In this document: positions 24,547 through 35,765 of the stretch, in pieces
How positions within the stretch are numbered: position 1 is the first letter of the stretch
Layout: each line of letters starts with the position of its first letter
Assembly: GCF_000711695.1 (NCBI RefSeq)
Contig: NW_013546977.1
Coordinates: 1-64,000, forward strand
Direction of reading: 5' to 3'
Length of the DNA stretch: 64,000 nt
Source: Tilletiaria anomala UBC 951
Lineage: Eukaryota; Basidiomycota; Exobasidiomycetes; Georgefischeriales; Tilletiariaceae
Translations under genes and position numbers: made by a program
The notes under the pieces: generated by a model
The model's database searches: none
What the model was told of the DNA's origin: nothing
Seen by the model: the letters and a program-made list of their open reading frames with translations, nothing else

Positions 24547-25951
24547 CTAAAGAAGCTTCTCGAGCTCAGCGCAGACCTTGTCACCGACCTCCTTGGTACT
24601 AGCCTCCCCACCGAGGTCTTTGGTCCTGAGGCCAAGACCGCCCATCTGCTCAGTGTCCAGAACTTTGCGCACGGCTGATTCAATGTTCTCGGCCGCCTCC
24701 TTCTGTCCCAGCGACCAACGCAAAAGTAGGGCTGCCGAAAGGATCGTCCCGATCGGGTTTGCGATACCTTGGCCAGCGATATCCGGCGCAGAGCCATGAA
24801 TAGGCTCGTACAGGCCGTTGCAGCGGCTCTTTCCGTCTGGAAGCCCTGAAAGACTCGCGGAGGGGAGCAAGCCGAGCGAACCAGGGATGACCGACGACTC
24901 ATCGGAGAGAATGTCGCCAAACATGTTCTCCGTGAGCAAGATGCCGTTCAACTTGCGTGGGTTCGACACCATCAACATCGCCGTGCTGTCGACAAGCGAG
25001 TGGTCCAGCTCGAGGCCCTTGTCGCCGAACTCATGCTGCACCGTCTCGGTGACCACGCGCCGCCAGAGACGCGACGTGGCGAGAACGTTGGCCTTGTCGA
25101 CGGAGTGCAGTTTCGCAGGTGGGCTCTGTTGCAGCGCGAGGTAAGCGGCGAGACGCGTGATGCGCTGTACGTCCGCGCGATTGTACACCATCATGTCTGT
25201 CGCCTCGCCATCGCCGCCGGGCGTGTCGAGATCTGCTTCCTTCCGGTCGCCATAGTACAGGCCCTTCACGAGCTCGCGGACGACGATGATGTCGGTCCCC
25301 TTCGCGATTGACTCCTTCAATGGGCTGTACGCGAGAAGAGACTCGGATGGAAAGCTGGCCGGTCGGATGTTGGCGTACAGGTCAAGCTCCTTGCGGATGT
25401 CTAGCAACCCTTGCTCCGGTCGTACCTTGCCGACACCCCACTTGGGCCCACCGACAGCGCCTGTGGCATAATGTAAAAGCAAGAGGCGTCAACCCCGATG
25501 CAAGTCATCGTGACTAGCCTGCAGGAAGCATCTCACCCAAAAGAATGGCATCTGCAGCCTTGCATGCGTTGCGAGTGTCATCGGGCAATGGCTTGCCAGC
25601 CGCATCAATGGCCACGCCTCCGAAGTTGTACTAAACGCTTGAACGAGAGTGACCAGAGGTTGGAAGAGATCAGCATTCACGCTACGCTGCGCACGTCGAG
25701 ATTCGAAGCAAGTGCACGTACGCTCTTGAGGTTGAGTTCAAAGTCCTTTGATTTGCTGGAGACTAACTCGAGAACTCGAACAGCTTGTTCGACGACCTCC
25801 GGACCTGTGAAATGACGGAAGCGATGAGTCTGAGTGTGAGTGTGATCATGCCTTTCGACACGGAGATATGCAGCGCGAGACAATCCCTTCAGCGCTCACC
25901 GATTCCATCGCCGGGAAGGACAACGACATTGTAGGACTTCTTTCCGGACAT
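24547..25951 (-). CDS. LEU2: 3-isopropylmalate dehydrogenase
   Basis: This enzyme oxidatively decarboxylates 3-isopropylmalate with NAD+ in leucine biosynthesis. In fungi it is usually cytosolic. Four exons (25900-25951, 25722-25804, 25537-25630, 24547-25460) encode 380 aa, the normal family length. Seen are [17 protein letters not shown] at the N-terminus, [48 protein letters not shown] (substrate arginines), [15 protein letters not shown], and [20 protein letters not shown], which carries the metal-binding aspartates. [20 protein letters not shown] follows. No transit peptide is visible. The first three introns break the N-terminal 76 residues into small exons. The ATG at 25951 gives [11 protein letters not shown]. 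The 700 bp upstream are shared with a decayed antiporter gene. Confidence 0.97.
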
Positions 25952-26652
25952 GACTATGGTCGTGACTTATTGGTCCACCCTGAACGCTACTTCAAATGGT
26001 GTGCATAGAATGTAGACATCATCTGAGTCTCTTGATCTGGAAGAAAGGAGAGACGTACCTGACAAACGGCTTGTGGTATGTGACCGCCCTACCCCTGATG
26101 CACACGGAGATCGTGGGATGCCAAGAGGCTGCCAGGCGGGAAGAGTCGTCGGAAGCGCGGAACTAGGAGTTTTGAATGTGATTGTGCATGCAAACTCTCT
26201 TCCAGTCTCCATATCGCTCCTTCCAACTGCCATTCACTGAGGTCCGTCCGCACACTTTGGTCAGCAGGAGCATGGCATTTCAAGGCGACTGGAGATGGTG
26301 TGTGTATTGTGCGCACTCTCGGAAATGGTCCGAAATGCAAGTCAAATTCTGGAACAAAGGGACTTTTCGTAGCTCTCGCAAGGATCGTGGTAGAGCACAC
26401 GGCGCCGATACGAACAAATAGCCTGCAAGGCATGACAGCCTGTGCAAGGCTACTGCATCGTGGATCATCCCTGTTTGCTCTTCGTTTCCCCGTCACGACG
26501 ATGCCCTATTTGTTCTCATCGAAGACCTAATCCCTCTCGCAGGTACGGTCAAGAGGCCAAAGAGGGTTAGACGGCAGCAACACTGAAGCCGAAGCAAGCG
26601 GTGACATGTCCCCTCCCCATTAGGCATCGATGACGAGTCGTTTGTATGTGCA
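25952..26652. other. Intergenic between LEU2 and the antiporter pseudogene
   Basis: Divergent upstream region. A possible 5' UTR donor (gtacgt on the minus strand near 26050) suggests the LEU2 leader may be spliced, but I cannot place the acceptor. No other gene is visible. Confidence 0.45.
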
Positions 26653-28436
26653 GTGGCACTGACGAAGAGCGACAGCTACTCTGATCTACGGCGACCGACA
26701 TGGAGGGCGCGGATCAGACAAGCGCGCTTGATGACTTATGAGGAGCCGGACATCTTGACCACCCTGGCAGTCACCTTCCTGCTGCTTTTTGCATCGATCC
26801 GCACTGTAATCCACAAGCTTCACGATGCCGGCATCATGAGCTATCTGGTCATCGGCTCCGTTTACGGGTCTCCACTCGGTGACATCATACCTCTTCAGCT
26901 GCAGAGCGCGATGCAGACTTTGGGCGACCTAGGACTTACACTGCTCACCGCTTGTGGCGGCATATCAACCCGGCGCGGTATGCTCGCTCAGTCAAAGGCA
27001 TTCGCTGTCTCCTTGTTAGTCGGTGTATCATGCATTGGCCTTCCCACCGGTCTCAGCATGGCGATTAGGACACCCAGCCATGGATATTCGTCGCGCCAGT
27101 CCTTTGCTATGGGTGGTGCTCGTTGCTCTATATCTCTAGGAACGATCTTCTCAGTGGAAACAATGAAAGGAGCGCCTTGCAAGAATTCAGTGATGAAGTG
27201 AGCACGGGCGACACGGGCACCCTGCTGGATTGGGTCAACACTCGCATCGGAACAGTGCTAGTTGGTGCGGCCCTTCTCGATGACATCGTCAGCCTCGTCA
27301 TCGCCTCAGTGGTGTAGATGCTAGAGCAGCGGAATGCAAGCCCAGAGGCTCGAGCGAATAGCCCAACCCACATCGCACCGTGGATAGCTACAAGGCCTAT
27401 CGTCATATTCATTTGTCTCATTGTCGGCGCCGCGCTCCTGAGGCTGCTACTAAGTAACCCTTTCACCCGCTCTCTCGTACGGACTCCTCTGGTTGGAAGA
27501 ACAAAAATACACGACCAAAGAGCGAAGCACCCAGTTGTCAAGGTGATTCCGCTCTTCGTCATGATCACCTTTGTGTTTGTCATGTTCGCATTCGCAGTTA
27601 TCGCGAACTTTATCTCCAGCAGCGTGTTGATAGGCCTATGCTGCGCAGGCGCTTTAGTGTGCTACAGTGAGTGTTCTCGCAGTTAACCTTTGGAGCCGCA
27701 GCCAATATCACGCTCTGCTTCCCCCACCGCAAAGTTTACGATCAATTTTTCCAAGCCTTTGCGGATTCGCCGCTTCAATGGCTCCATATTCTTGATCTGA
27801 AGCGCGCATTCGGCCCCATTACTTCCGTCCAAATCCTTGTACTGGTGCCATTCGTCTTTGCATCCATCGCCAATGAGATCCTCGTCAAAGACCTCTTCGT
27901 CAGGCAAACAGCATGGTACGGGATCGTGTACATCGTTTTTATGTTCTTGGCGAAGCTCGCGGCTGGCGGCGTTCTCTTGTCCTTCGATCCCATGACCATG
28001 CTATGGACCTGGGTTAGCAAAACAACGCCTAAAGGTCATAGAGGCGAGCGCGAGACGGAGTTAAGAGACGACGAAGCTTTTTCGCTGCCGCCTGGCGTCG
28101 AAGATCGACGTGCAGCTGCTCCTTCAGACCCAATGGGCAGTGCTTCCAATGTACCACAATTTTACGCGTCAACCGTACCGAATCACATGCACGCGCCAGT
28201 GCCCACGACGCTATCATGGTCGACAGCGTCGGCTCACCTCGAATTGTCGCTCGTTGCACGCGGCGACATCAGATTCCTCATCATTAATTACCCGATCAGG
28301 CCGGATCATCGGCGATACCGAAGATTCTGTCTCGTCCGAGGCATTTAATGCTGCCATTTGAGCCATCATCAGTAACACATTTCATGGGCCCATCTCTGTT
28401 GGCTTGCTGCTGACGTACACGAGCATGGGAAGGTAG
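26653..28436 (+). pseudogene. Decayed Na+(K+)/H+ exchanger family membrane protein
   Basis: The remnant reads as a fungal member of the Na_H_Exchanger (CPA) family. Recognisable parts in order are YEEPDILTTLAVTFLLLF, the SYLVIGSVYGSPLGD helix, CSISLGTIFSV, TRIGTVLVGAALLDDIVSLV (the paired DD), and VLVPFVFASIANEILVKDLF. The end is LSLVARGDIRFLI, then RSGRIIGDTEDSVSSEAFNA and GPISVGLLLTYTSM. The reading frame breaks about four times: a frame change near 27170, a TAG at 27315-27317, a frame change near 28285 and a TGA at 28359-28361. One ordinary 35-nt intron (27672-27706) is still spliceable. The family's GGLST region reads TACGGISTR, also unusual. The 5' end is uncertain: ATG at 26731, or an exon starting after a gtgcag near 26653. 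Several lesions argue against a single sequencing error. Confidence 0.8.
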
Positions 28437-28888
28437 ATCACGGCTGGTCGCTGGGGCTAAGGATGTGATCACACATGCTTGGTGCATGGACCTTTTCTCA
28501 ATGTATAGCGCTGCAATTTGCTATAGTGAACTTGTGTTGCGATGTTCACCCAGCCGCCATCACGAATGCAGAAGTCATACATGCTACCAGTCCACCATGC
28601 AGGCTTCGATGTTGGGGTATTCCGCTCGTACATTCCGGAGCATCAACTGTGGCGTCTGATGACTGGTCACGTTCGTGCATCGGGTTAGTAGGCGCTACTT
28701 TCATAGTATCCGTCCAATGTACTCTGTAGATGGCCAACGTACTACTGTTGAAACTGGACTTGAGAACATCCGATATCTGTGGTGAGGCGGGGTGATTGAA
28801 ATGAGTCTGGACGCGGATTCATTCCTAACGTAACATTCCCGATTCACGCAGAGGTGCACTACCCTTTGCGGCTAAAAGCCACCCATCG
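28437..28888. other. Intergenic, promoter side of the 813-aa gene
   Basis: No recognisable gene. A possible splice acceptor (cacgcag, ending at 28851) lies just before an in-frame extension of the next gene, so a 5' exon here cannot be excluded. Confidence 0.45.
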
Positions 28889-31393
28889 ATGGATGTAGAA
28901 GAGGATAGTGCACAACACACAGGATATCTCTCGGAGGCAGCCGACGGATCAGACGAACAAATAAAGAGTCACAGAGCATCTCAAGACGTTGCGAGTGCGG
29001 CTGCCACGCCGGATACTAGTGGGGACAACCTCAAGGTCTCAAATGTCGCTGGAGCCTCTAATGGGCGGACCATACGTAGCGGTGGTGTCCGGCCCTACGT
29101 CAGCCTGAGCAGTGATGGTCAGGCTTTTTCATCCTCTTCGACAGGACCCTTCTTCGATACACGCAGACCTTCCATGGACGCTTTTCGACGACGCTCTCTC
29201 TCCCCGTCTGGAGCGCCTGGCCTGTCCGGACCAGCAGCTGTTGAGGCAGCAGCGCACCAGTACCCTCTCCTTCGAAGAGGGGGAGCGCCAGGCGCGGGTC
29301 GCTTTCGAAGAGGCAGCACGCTGGGGCAAGATGTGACGCCTGAGCTCATGCCGCCGTCAGAGGGTTATGAAGCGTCAGATATGCTAAAGGACCCGCCGGA
29401 GCCGTCAGCAAAAATGCTAGACTCGCCATTACATCTGGGTAATCCATTACCTGATATCGATCGGTATCCAGCAACAGACGCTTCTACAGCGCGCTATCAA
29501 GCATCTGATTTTGCGCCGCTATCGTCCGTCTCGCGCAACCGAGCGCGCTCAACATCCAATTCAGGTTTCCGGATATCACCGTATGCAGTCGCCAGTCGCT
29601 CGAGTCCAAGTCCCAAGAGCAAACGGCTGCCCAGCAACCCATGGAACAGTGGCACGGTCGGAGGTCCAATGTCAGACCTGAGGCGGAAAAGCGGGGAGCG
29701 TGAGCGTGAAGCGGTTCCTTTGGCCTGTAACGAAAGCTCAAATGGGGCATTGGGCTTGCTGCCGCCACGAAGGCGAAGTCCCCAGAGCATAGATCGCACG
29801 GAAGACGGCGATGGCTCTGGCAACAACGGCTCATCATCAGAAGGAATTGCTAACACCCCTCCCTTTGGTGGGCATTACGGGGCCAGGAGCCTTGGACTAC
29901 GCAGAGGTATTGCAAGGAGGGGTGGTGCTATGACTGTGAGTGTTGACGAATTGGTTCATCCAGTGCATCGAGACTGACCTGCTCTGCTCACGTTGCAGCC
30001 GCGGGACAAATCCATGCTGCGCATTGCTGCAACTCTCCAGGATGAGAGCCATCCCTTTGCAGGCGAGGTTGCTTCCGAGGCTCGTCTCTCACGAGAACGC
30101 CGCCTTGCCAGCTCGTCGAACGACCATCCATTCTCTTCTGGCGGTCGGGTGCTCGGCTTTATCATTCCCCCATCCGCAAGATCACGCCATCGCTCCCCAT
30201 TCGTGGGCACAGGGCCAATCAAGGCAGGCGGGAAAAAGGCATGGGAAGAGCAAGACGACCAGCCTGATCTTCTGGACGACGTCGCTTTCGGCGTCGATTC
30301 TGGAGAGCTCAGCAGCGACGACGAAAATATGCCCTCGACGGCGCCGAGCTTTGGTCCAGTGAACGAAGCTGAGATGGAGGTCGAGTCCTCAGCGGGTGTC
30401 AATGCAGACGCGAATGCGGCACCGGTGCTACGTGGGCATAGACGCAATGACTCTAAATGGACTGACTTTCGGGAGACTCGACATCCTTCAATATCGACCG
30501 GAACCGCCCTCGCTTACAGGGACTCTCGCCTGAGTGCAAGCCCGAGTGCTGAACGATCTCTGATGTGGTCCAAGACACCGGCCTTTGGGCCGGCTTCTTA
30601 CGGAGGCAGTGATATGATGGACACGGTCGTGCCAGAGGAGCTACCTCCAGCTGTCTTGTCAGCACCTTGGCACTTTGGGGGTAACAACGGTGGACGGATA
30701 CCAAAACGCAAGGCGAACGACGATCGCTATGAGCCTTACGCCGCGAGCGCGCAAAAGCGCCGTGCTGTCAGCCCTATGCATCAATTGAGCTTGTCTATCT
30801 CTCAAGGCAGCTCAATTGGAGGGCCTGTGCCGCATGCAATCACGTCTCCAAGCAACAGTCATTTCCCCGTCACTGGCGGTAGTGGCTCCGCTGGATGTTA
30901 CTTCACTGGCTCGCACTCGAACCACACCCAAGCTGGCCACCATTCGCGCAACGCATCCAGGGTATCCCTGGTCGGCTCGAGACCCGGCTCGAGACAATCT
31001 TCACCAGCTCTTACGAATGCATCCACGCTTGGCTCGTCAGTCACAACTCAGGCACGGCCATCCACACCGACCACAATGATGCCCCCAGTAGCGTCCTCGC
31101 CCTCACTTGGACCTGGGGTTGCATCCATGGCGCCCACGCTCTCTGGTGGGGGAACTCCAAAAATGGCCACCACGTCCGGCGCCGGGTCCGGACCAGGATA
31201 CGGCAGCGGTGCCCTCGGCCTGAGCTTGGGCTTGAATCACTCTCTCTACTTGTCGCCAGGCACCAGTGCTGGCGGCCAAGGAGTGCTCCCCCGTGGACTT
31301 GGCGTTGGGCCTGCATGGACCCGAAGAGACAGGGATGAGGAGATGCAGGAAGATGCAGTGGAAGAAGGCCTGAGCATGATCGAATTGCAATGA
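28889..31393 (+). CDS. Hypothetical disordered protein (813 aa)
   Basis: I do not recognise this protein. Two exons (28889-29935 and 29999-31393, a 63-nt intron) encode 813 aa that are Ser/Gly/Pro/Arg-rich and probably mostly disordered. The one compact-looking block spans the intron: RRGGAMTPRDKSMLRIAATL, then QDESHPFAGEVASEARLSR, followed by an acidic segment (SGELSSDDENMPS). An RKAND-type basic stretch (PKRKANDDRYEP) near residue 590 could be a nuclear signal. The tail is Ser/Thr/Pro-rich and ends MIELQ. The start at 28889 is the first ATG in frame, but the frame is open further 5'. The stop lies 58 bp from the Prp5 stop on the other strand, so transcripts probably overlap. Confidence 0.75.
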
Positions 31394-31451
31394 CGATAAT
31401 GGACCCTATTGGCATTTACACCAACACGTTGTATTCTACGTATGTGCGAAA

Positions 31452-34400
31452 TCAAAGCACCGAGTAACGACCAGGGCCCGATGGACCTTTCTGCTCAGCT
31501 TCCAGTGCGGCTTGCGTAGCCTCGAGTAGGATGAGCTTGATGTCGCGTACAGCTCGCTCGATCCTCTCCGGATCGTTGCTCTCGATAAGCAATTGCAACT
31601 TGGGAGGCTCGCCAGGCTGTGGTTCTTTCCCCTTCTCATAAAACGCACCTTTGCTCGTAACTAAAGGAACCAACAATCGTCAGCTGAAGTTCCGCGGCTT
31701 GATCAACAGAATAGCCACACTCACTTGAAGCTCCGCTGCTCTCGATAAGCATAGACATTGTCTCCTTGTTGGTTGCGCGCCACCTGGCCTTTTGTGGGAA
31801 GCTGCGCAAGGATCAGGTACCGTGTTCTTCAGTTACAGATAGCCATAAACGGAGCGTCTCACATTCCGACTCACTCATTAATTGGGATGATAGCGTGAAA
31901 GTCGGTGGCATCAGGGTCTTTCACCCTGCGCCGTTCCGTCTCCTTTTGCAATTGTGATTTCTTATCAGCATGCATGGCCTGGATTTTGGCGAGCGCTTGG
32001 GCAAGCTTGGTTGTGTCTGCACCGCTCGTCTTGGCAGCTTCCAACGCTCGTTCCATGCTGGCTTGCTGTGTCGCAGTGTGAGAGATACTCGACTCGGTCA
32101 AAGCGGCAGCGACCTTGTTATCGCGGACAAAGTCGGGCGCAGGGCCTTTCTTGACCTCGATGGTCATTTCGTTGAGCTTCTCGAATTCTTCATTCGCAGC
32201 AGCGGTTTCTTTGGAAGATGCTGTCGCTCTGACATTACCCTCGGCGTTTGCTGCACTTCCATCTTTTCCAACCTTGTCTTCCTTGTCCTTTTCGTCTTCA
32301 CCAGTTCCTTCGCCGAACGCAGACTTTTGAGCGCGCAGTGCCTTTTCGCGGTCATTTTCGAGGCGCTCGAGACCCTTCCCGCCAAAGCCAGAGCCGGCAA
32401 CCTGGGCTTTGCCCGACTTGACTTTCTCGGCAAACTTGTTTGCCAGTGCTTGCAGATCCTCGGGCACTGCAACTTTGCTCGCCATGAGAGCACTGACGAT
32501 GTCTTTTGCATATCGCTCTTGCTGAGGCGTGATGAAGGTGACACATGTGCCTTTGTTGCCTGCTCTCCCAGTGCGCCCTGCTCGGTGAACATAGTCCTCA
32601 AGATGGTTGGGTACGTCGTAGTTGATGACGAGCTTGAGCTGCTTGACGTCAAGACCGCGGGCAGCGATGGACGTGGCGGTCACGATGGGGACGACACCGG
32701 CCTTGAAGTCTGCGATTGTCGAGTCTCTGTCGACCTGGTCCTTGCCGCCATGGATGGACATGGTTGGGTATCCCTTACGCATGAGTTCCCTCAAAAGATC
32801 ATCAGCAGCTTCTTGTCTATCCACGAAAATTAGTGTGCGAGCGTCTTCATCGTCGTTATACGTCTGTCCCAGGATCTCTAGTAGACGGTGGAACTTCGTA
32901 TCCTGCTCGCGCACTTCGACGATCTGCTCAATCTCGGGTGCGACAACGCTCTTTCCGCCGACTGTAATCTCGAGTGGTCGGTGCTTGAGCACCTTGCGCG
33001 CCAGACTTTCCATCTGCTTTGGGAATGTAGCAGAAAAGAGGACCGTCTGCCGATCTGGCCGGATGTTGTTGACAATGTTCATGACCTGCGGCTCGAAGCC
33101 CATGTCAAACATGCGATCCGCCTCGTCGAGGACCAGATACGTCACACGTCGCAAGTTGGTCACACGGCCAGAGTTGGCGGTGAGCAGGTCGATCATGCGC
33201 CCCGGTGTCGCGACAACAATCTCGGCCGTCTTCTTCATCTCGGCAATCTGCTCGGAGATGGGCACACCGCCATAGACGCAGACAGCTCTGAGGCCGAGAC
33301 CGCGCAGGAAGGGCTTGCTCTCGCGATAGATTTGAATGGCCAGCTCACGCGTCGGAGTCATGATCAAGCCCACTGGCCCTTCCATTGTTTCGACGGGACG
33401 CTGATCATTGATGTGGCGGAACATGGGAAGGAGGAATGCCATTGTCTTGCCCGATCCGGTCTTAGCGACACCGATCACATCTCGACCGGACATGATGGCA
33501 GGAATCGCCTGCGCCTGAATCGGTGTTGGTCTTTCATAATTGAGCCGCTTGATGATCTCCAGGCAGCTGGCCGGTAGTCCGCAGTGACTCCACTTGGTCA
33601 GCGGCTTCGGGCAGTCTTTCCCGCGCACGGCAATGGCGTCGAGCTGCAGGCGCAGCGACTCTGCATCCTCGTTTGTCATCTCTTGAATTTCTGCCGGAGG
33701 GTGATAGAATGCTTTCCTGTACGGCTCGTAGTCTACGCTCGAATGATCGGTCTGCGGTAGGCCGCGCTTCTTGACAGACTTGGCTGCAGCGGCGATGATA
33801 TCCTCCATCTTGGAAAGCTTGGACAGCTCATCTTCTCCCTCTTGTCCTTCACCTGCATCCTCCCCTGCGGAAAGCTCGTCTTCACCCACGACAGTACTGT
33901 CCTGCTTTGTTTTGCCCTGATCCTTCGAGCTGCCAGCAGCGACACCAAGGCGTTTCTGGTCAGCCTCGTTAACCTCTTTGACTTCGTTAGAGACGCCAGC
34001 CATGAATGCATCCAATGGGTCCACCTCGTCATCCTCCGCAGTATCCATGTTTCCCGCCATAGATAGTGGCTGAATCCCCTCATCCTCGTCCTCGTCCTCG
34101 TCATCTACCGACTCGAGGTTTGGCCCGACCTTGCCGCCTGCAGCTGGCTTTAGCAGGGGGTCCATGGGAGGAAGCGTAAAACGCTTGATCTCTTTCTTCT
34201 CCGGCAGATCAGCAGTGTCGGCCAGAGAGTTTGTCGTGGAGCTGAGCTTCCCTTTTGCAAAGTCTGACCTGGCACCAAGGCCTTTGAGAGCGGTGGCGTT
34301 GATTAACGTCGCGCCGGGCTTGTTAGGCAGGGATGCTGTACATACAAGCAGAAGAACGCATATTCTCAGATGCCGGTTATTTCTCCAAATCACCTTGCAA

Positions 34401-35141
34401 ATGCCACTCACATGTCAGGGTACTAGCGACCTTCTGTGCACGCTGTTTGGCCTCTTCTGCGGCCTTTTCTGCCTCTCGCTTCTTCTTCCAAGCTTCGATA
34501 CGTTCCCGCTTCTCGCGCTTCTTTTTCTCATCTTCAGTCTCAGCTGACTTACCACCAGGAAGGGTAGGAGAGCTGGTATGACTCAAGTGCAGGCTTTCGG
34601 GGTGGGAAGCTTGCGGCTTGGGCGGCAGTGGATGTCGATGGCTGCCATCCCCGCCGGCGCTGGGAAACGATGAAGGGCCTCGACCGTTCGGAAGGGTGAC
34701 ACACGGTGGTGACCCAGGACTGCGCGATCTTCTCCGCTTGCTGCCCCTCCAGTCGTCATCCTCATCGAGCCTTCCTTCCCTGCGAGCCCTCTTCTCGCTA
34801 TGTCTGTCTCGGCTGTATGCATCTCGATCATATCGATCGTAATCAGAGGATCGAGCGTATCCGTGCCTGCTGCTACCGGAGCCAGCACCGCCGCTGTGCC
34901 TCCAACTCTGATCACGATCCATTACGTCCCTGGAGGAGGCCGAAGGTGATGCAGGACGGCGACGAGAGTCGTAGGCGTCAGGCCCATGTGTTCGGTCAGG
35001 ACGGCCTTCTTTTGCAGCCGAAGAAAGCTCACTTCTGCCTCCGCTTCTCGTATCTCGTGATAATCGATCGCGCTCATCGCGTTCATCGCGACCGCTGGGA
35101 CCATCTCGCCAGTCCCTTTCGCGCCGAAAGTAGCTTGACAT
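31452..35141 (-). CDS. PRP5: DEAD-box RNA helicase Prp5 (DDX46)
   Basis: Prp5 remodels U2 snRNP so that it can pair with the branch site during prespliceosome assembly. Four exons (34412-35141, 31875-34335, 31725-31801, 31452-31660) encode 1158 aa. The first 250 residues are Arg/Ser/Asp-rich (RS-like, [20 protein letters not shown]) with a Lys/Glu coiled coil. Residues [10 protein letters not shown] form the family's DPLDAFM acidic motif. The helicase core has the Q motif ([12 protein letters not shown]), [37 protein letters not shown] and [10 protein letters not shown]. The C-terminus has NDFPQKARW and a KH-like end ([20 protein letters not shown]). All introns keep frame. Divergent from the Trf4/5 gene across 624 bp, it converges on the 813-aa gene. 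Confidence 0.95.
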
Positions 35142-35765
35142 GGCTGCACGTTGTCATGGGAAACCCAGGTAAAGATGGCGTTTGGTCCTCCACCCTTCTC
35201 GGGGATCTTGCTCGCCTTAGTTATGACAGGGGATGAACCAGGATGAGCAAGTTCGGGATCGCGCGTCAGTTATGCAGCACCACGATGCTGTGTGGATATC
35301 CAGTAGCGACCGACATGAGGTACAGCTGTCAGCAAGCCTCCAGGGTCAGAGAAGGGATGCATCGATGATATTGCTGAGTCCACCCTGTGACGTGACCTAT
35401 TCACCACCAATGTGTGTGCGCTCGACATGGTGCGGAACGGAGAACTGAAATTTATTTCTGTGACCCACTCACCTTGTTGCAACAACAGGTGCCTTGATTC
35501 ACATTGAGTGTATGTAGGGAGTCACCATCTACAACTCCGAGGCGTATGTGGGCATGCCTGTACAGAGCTGACTTTGCTCGTCGTACTGTGAGCCATTGCA
35601 GCCTAGTGTCCACACAAGGGCTTGGCGTTCCCGTCGCTTTTTTCCCATTGACTTACTGGTACTCGAAACCGCCTGAGACAGCCAGGTTGGCCGATAGTTC
35701 GAGGTTCATCAGCAACTGAAGCCTGAACTCGTCGTTACAATCAGGAAATTGGCTGCTTTAAAACT
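35142..35765. promoter_or_regulatory. Divergent promoter region between Prp5 and Trf4/5
   Basis: The 624 bp between two oppositely oriented start codons must hold both promoters. I see no clear TATA box or recognisable operator. Short frames within have no domain. Confidence 0.5.
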
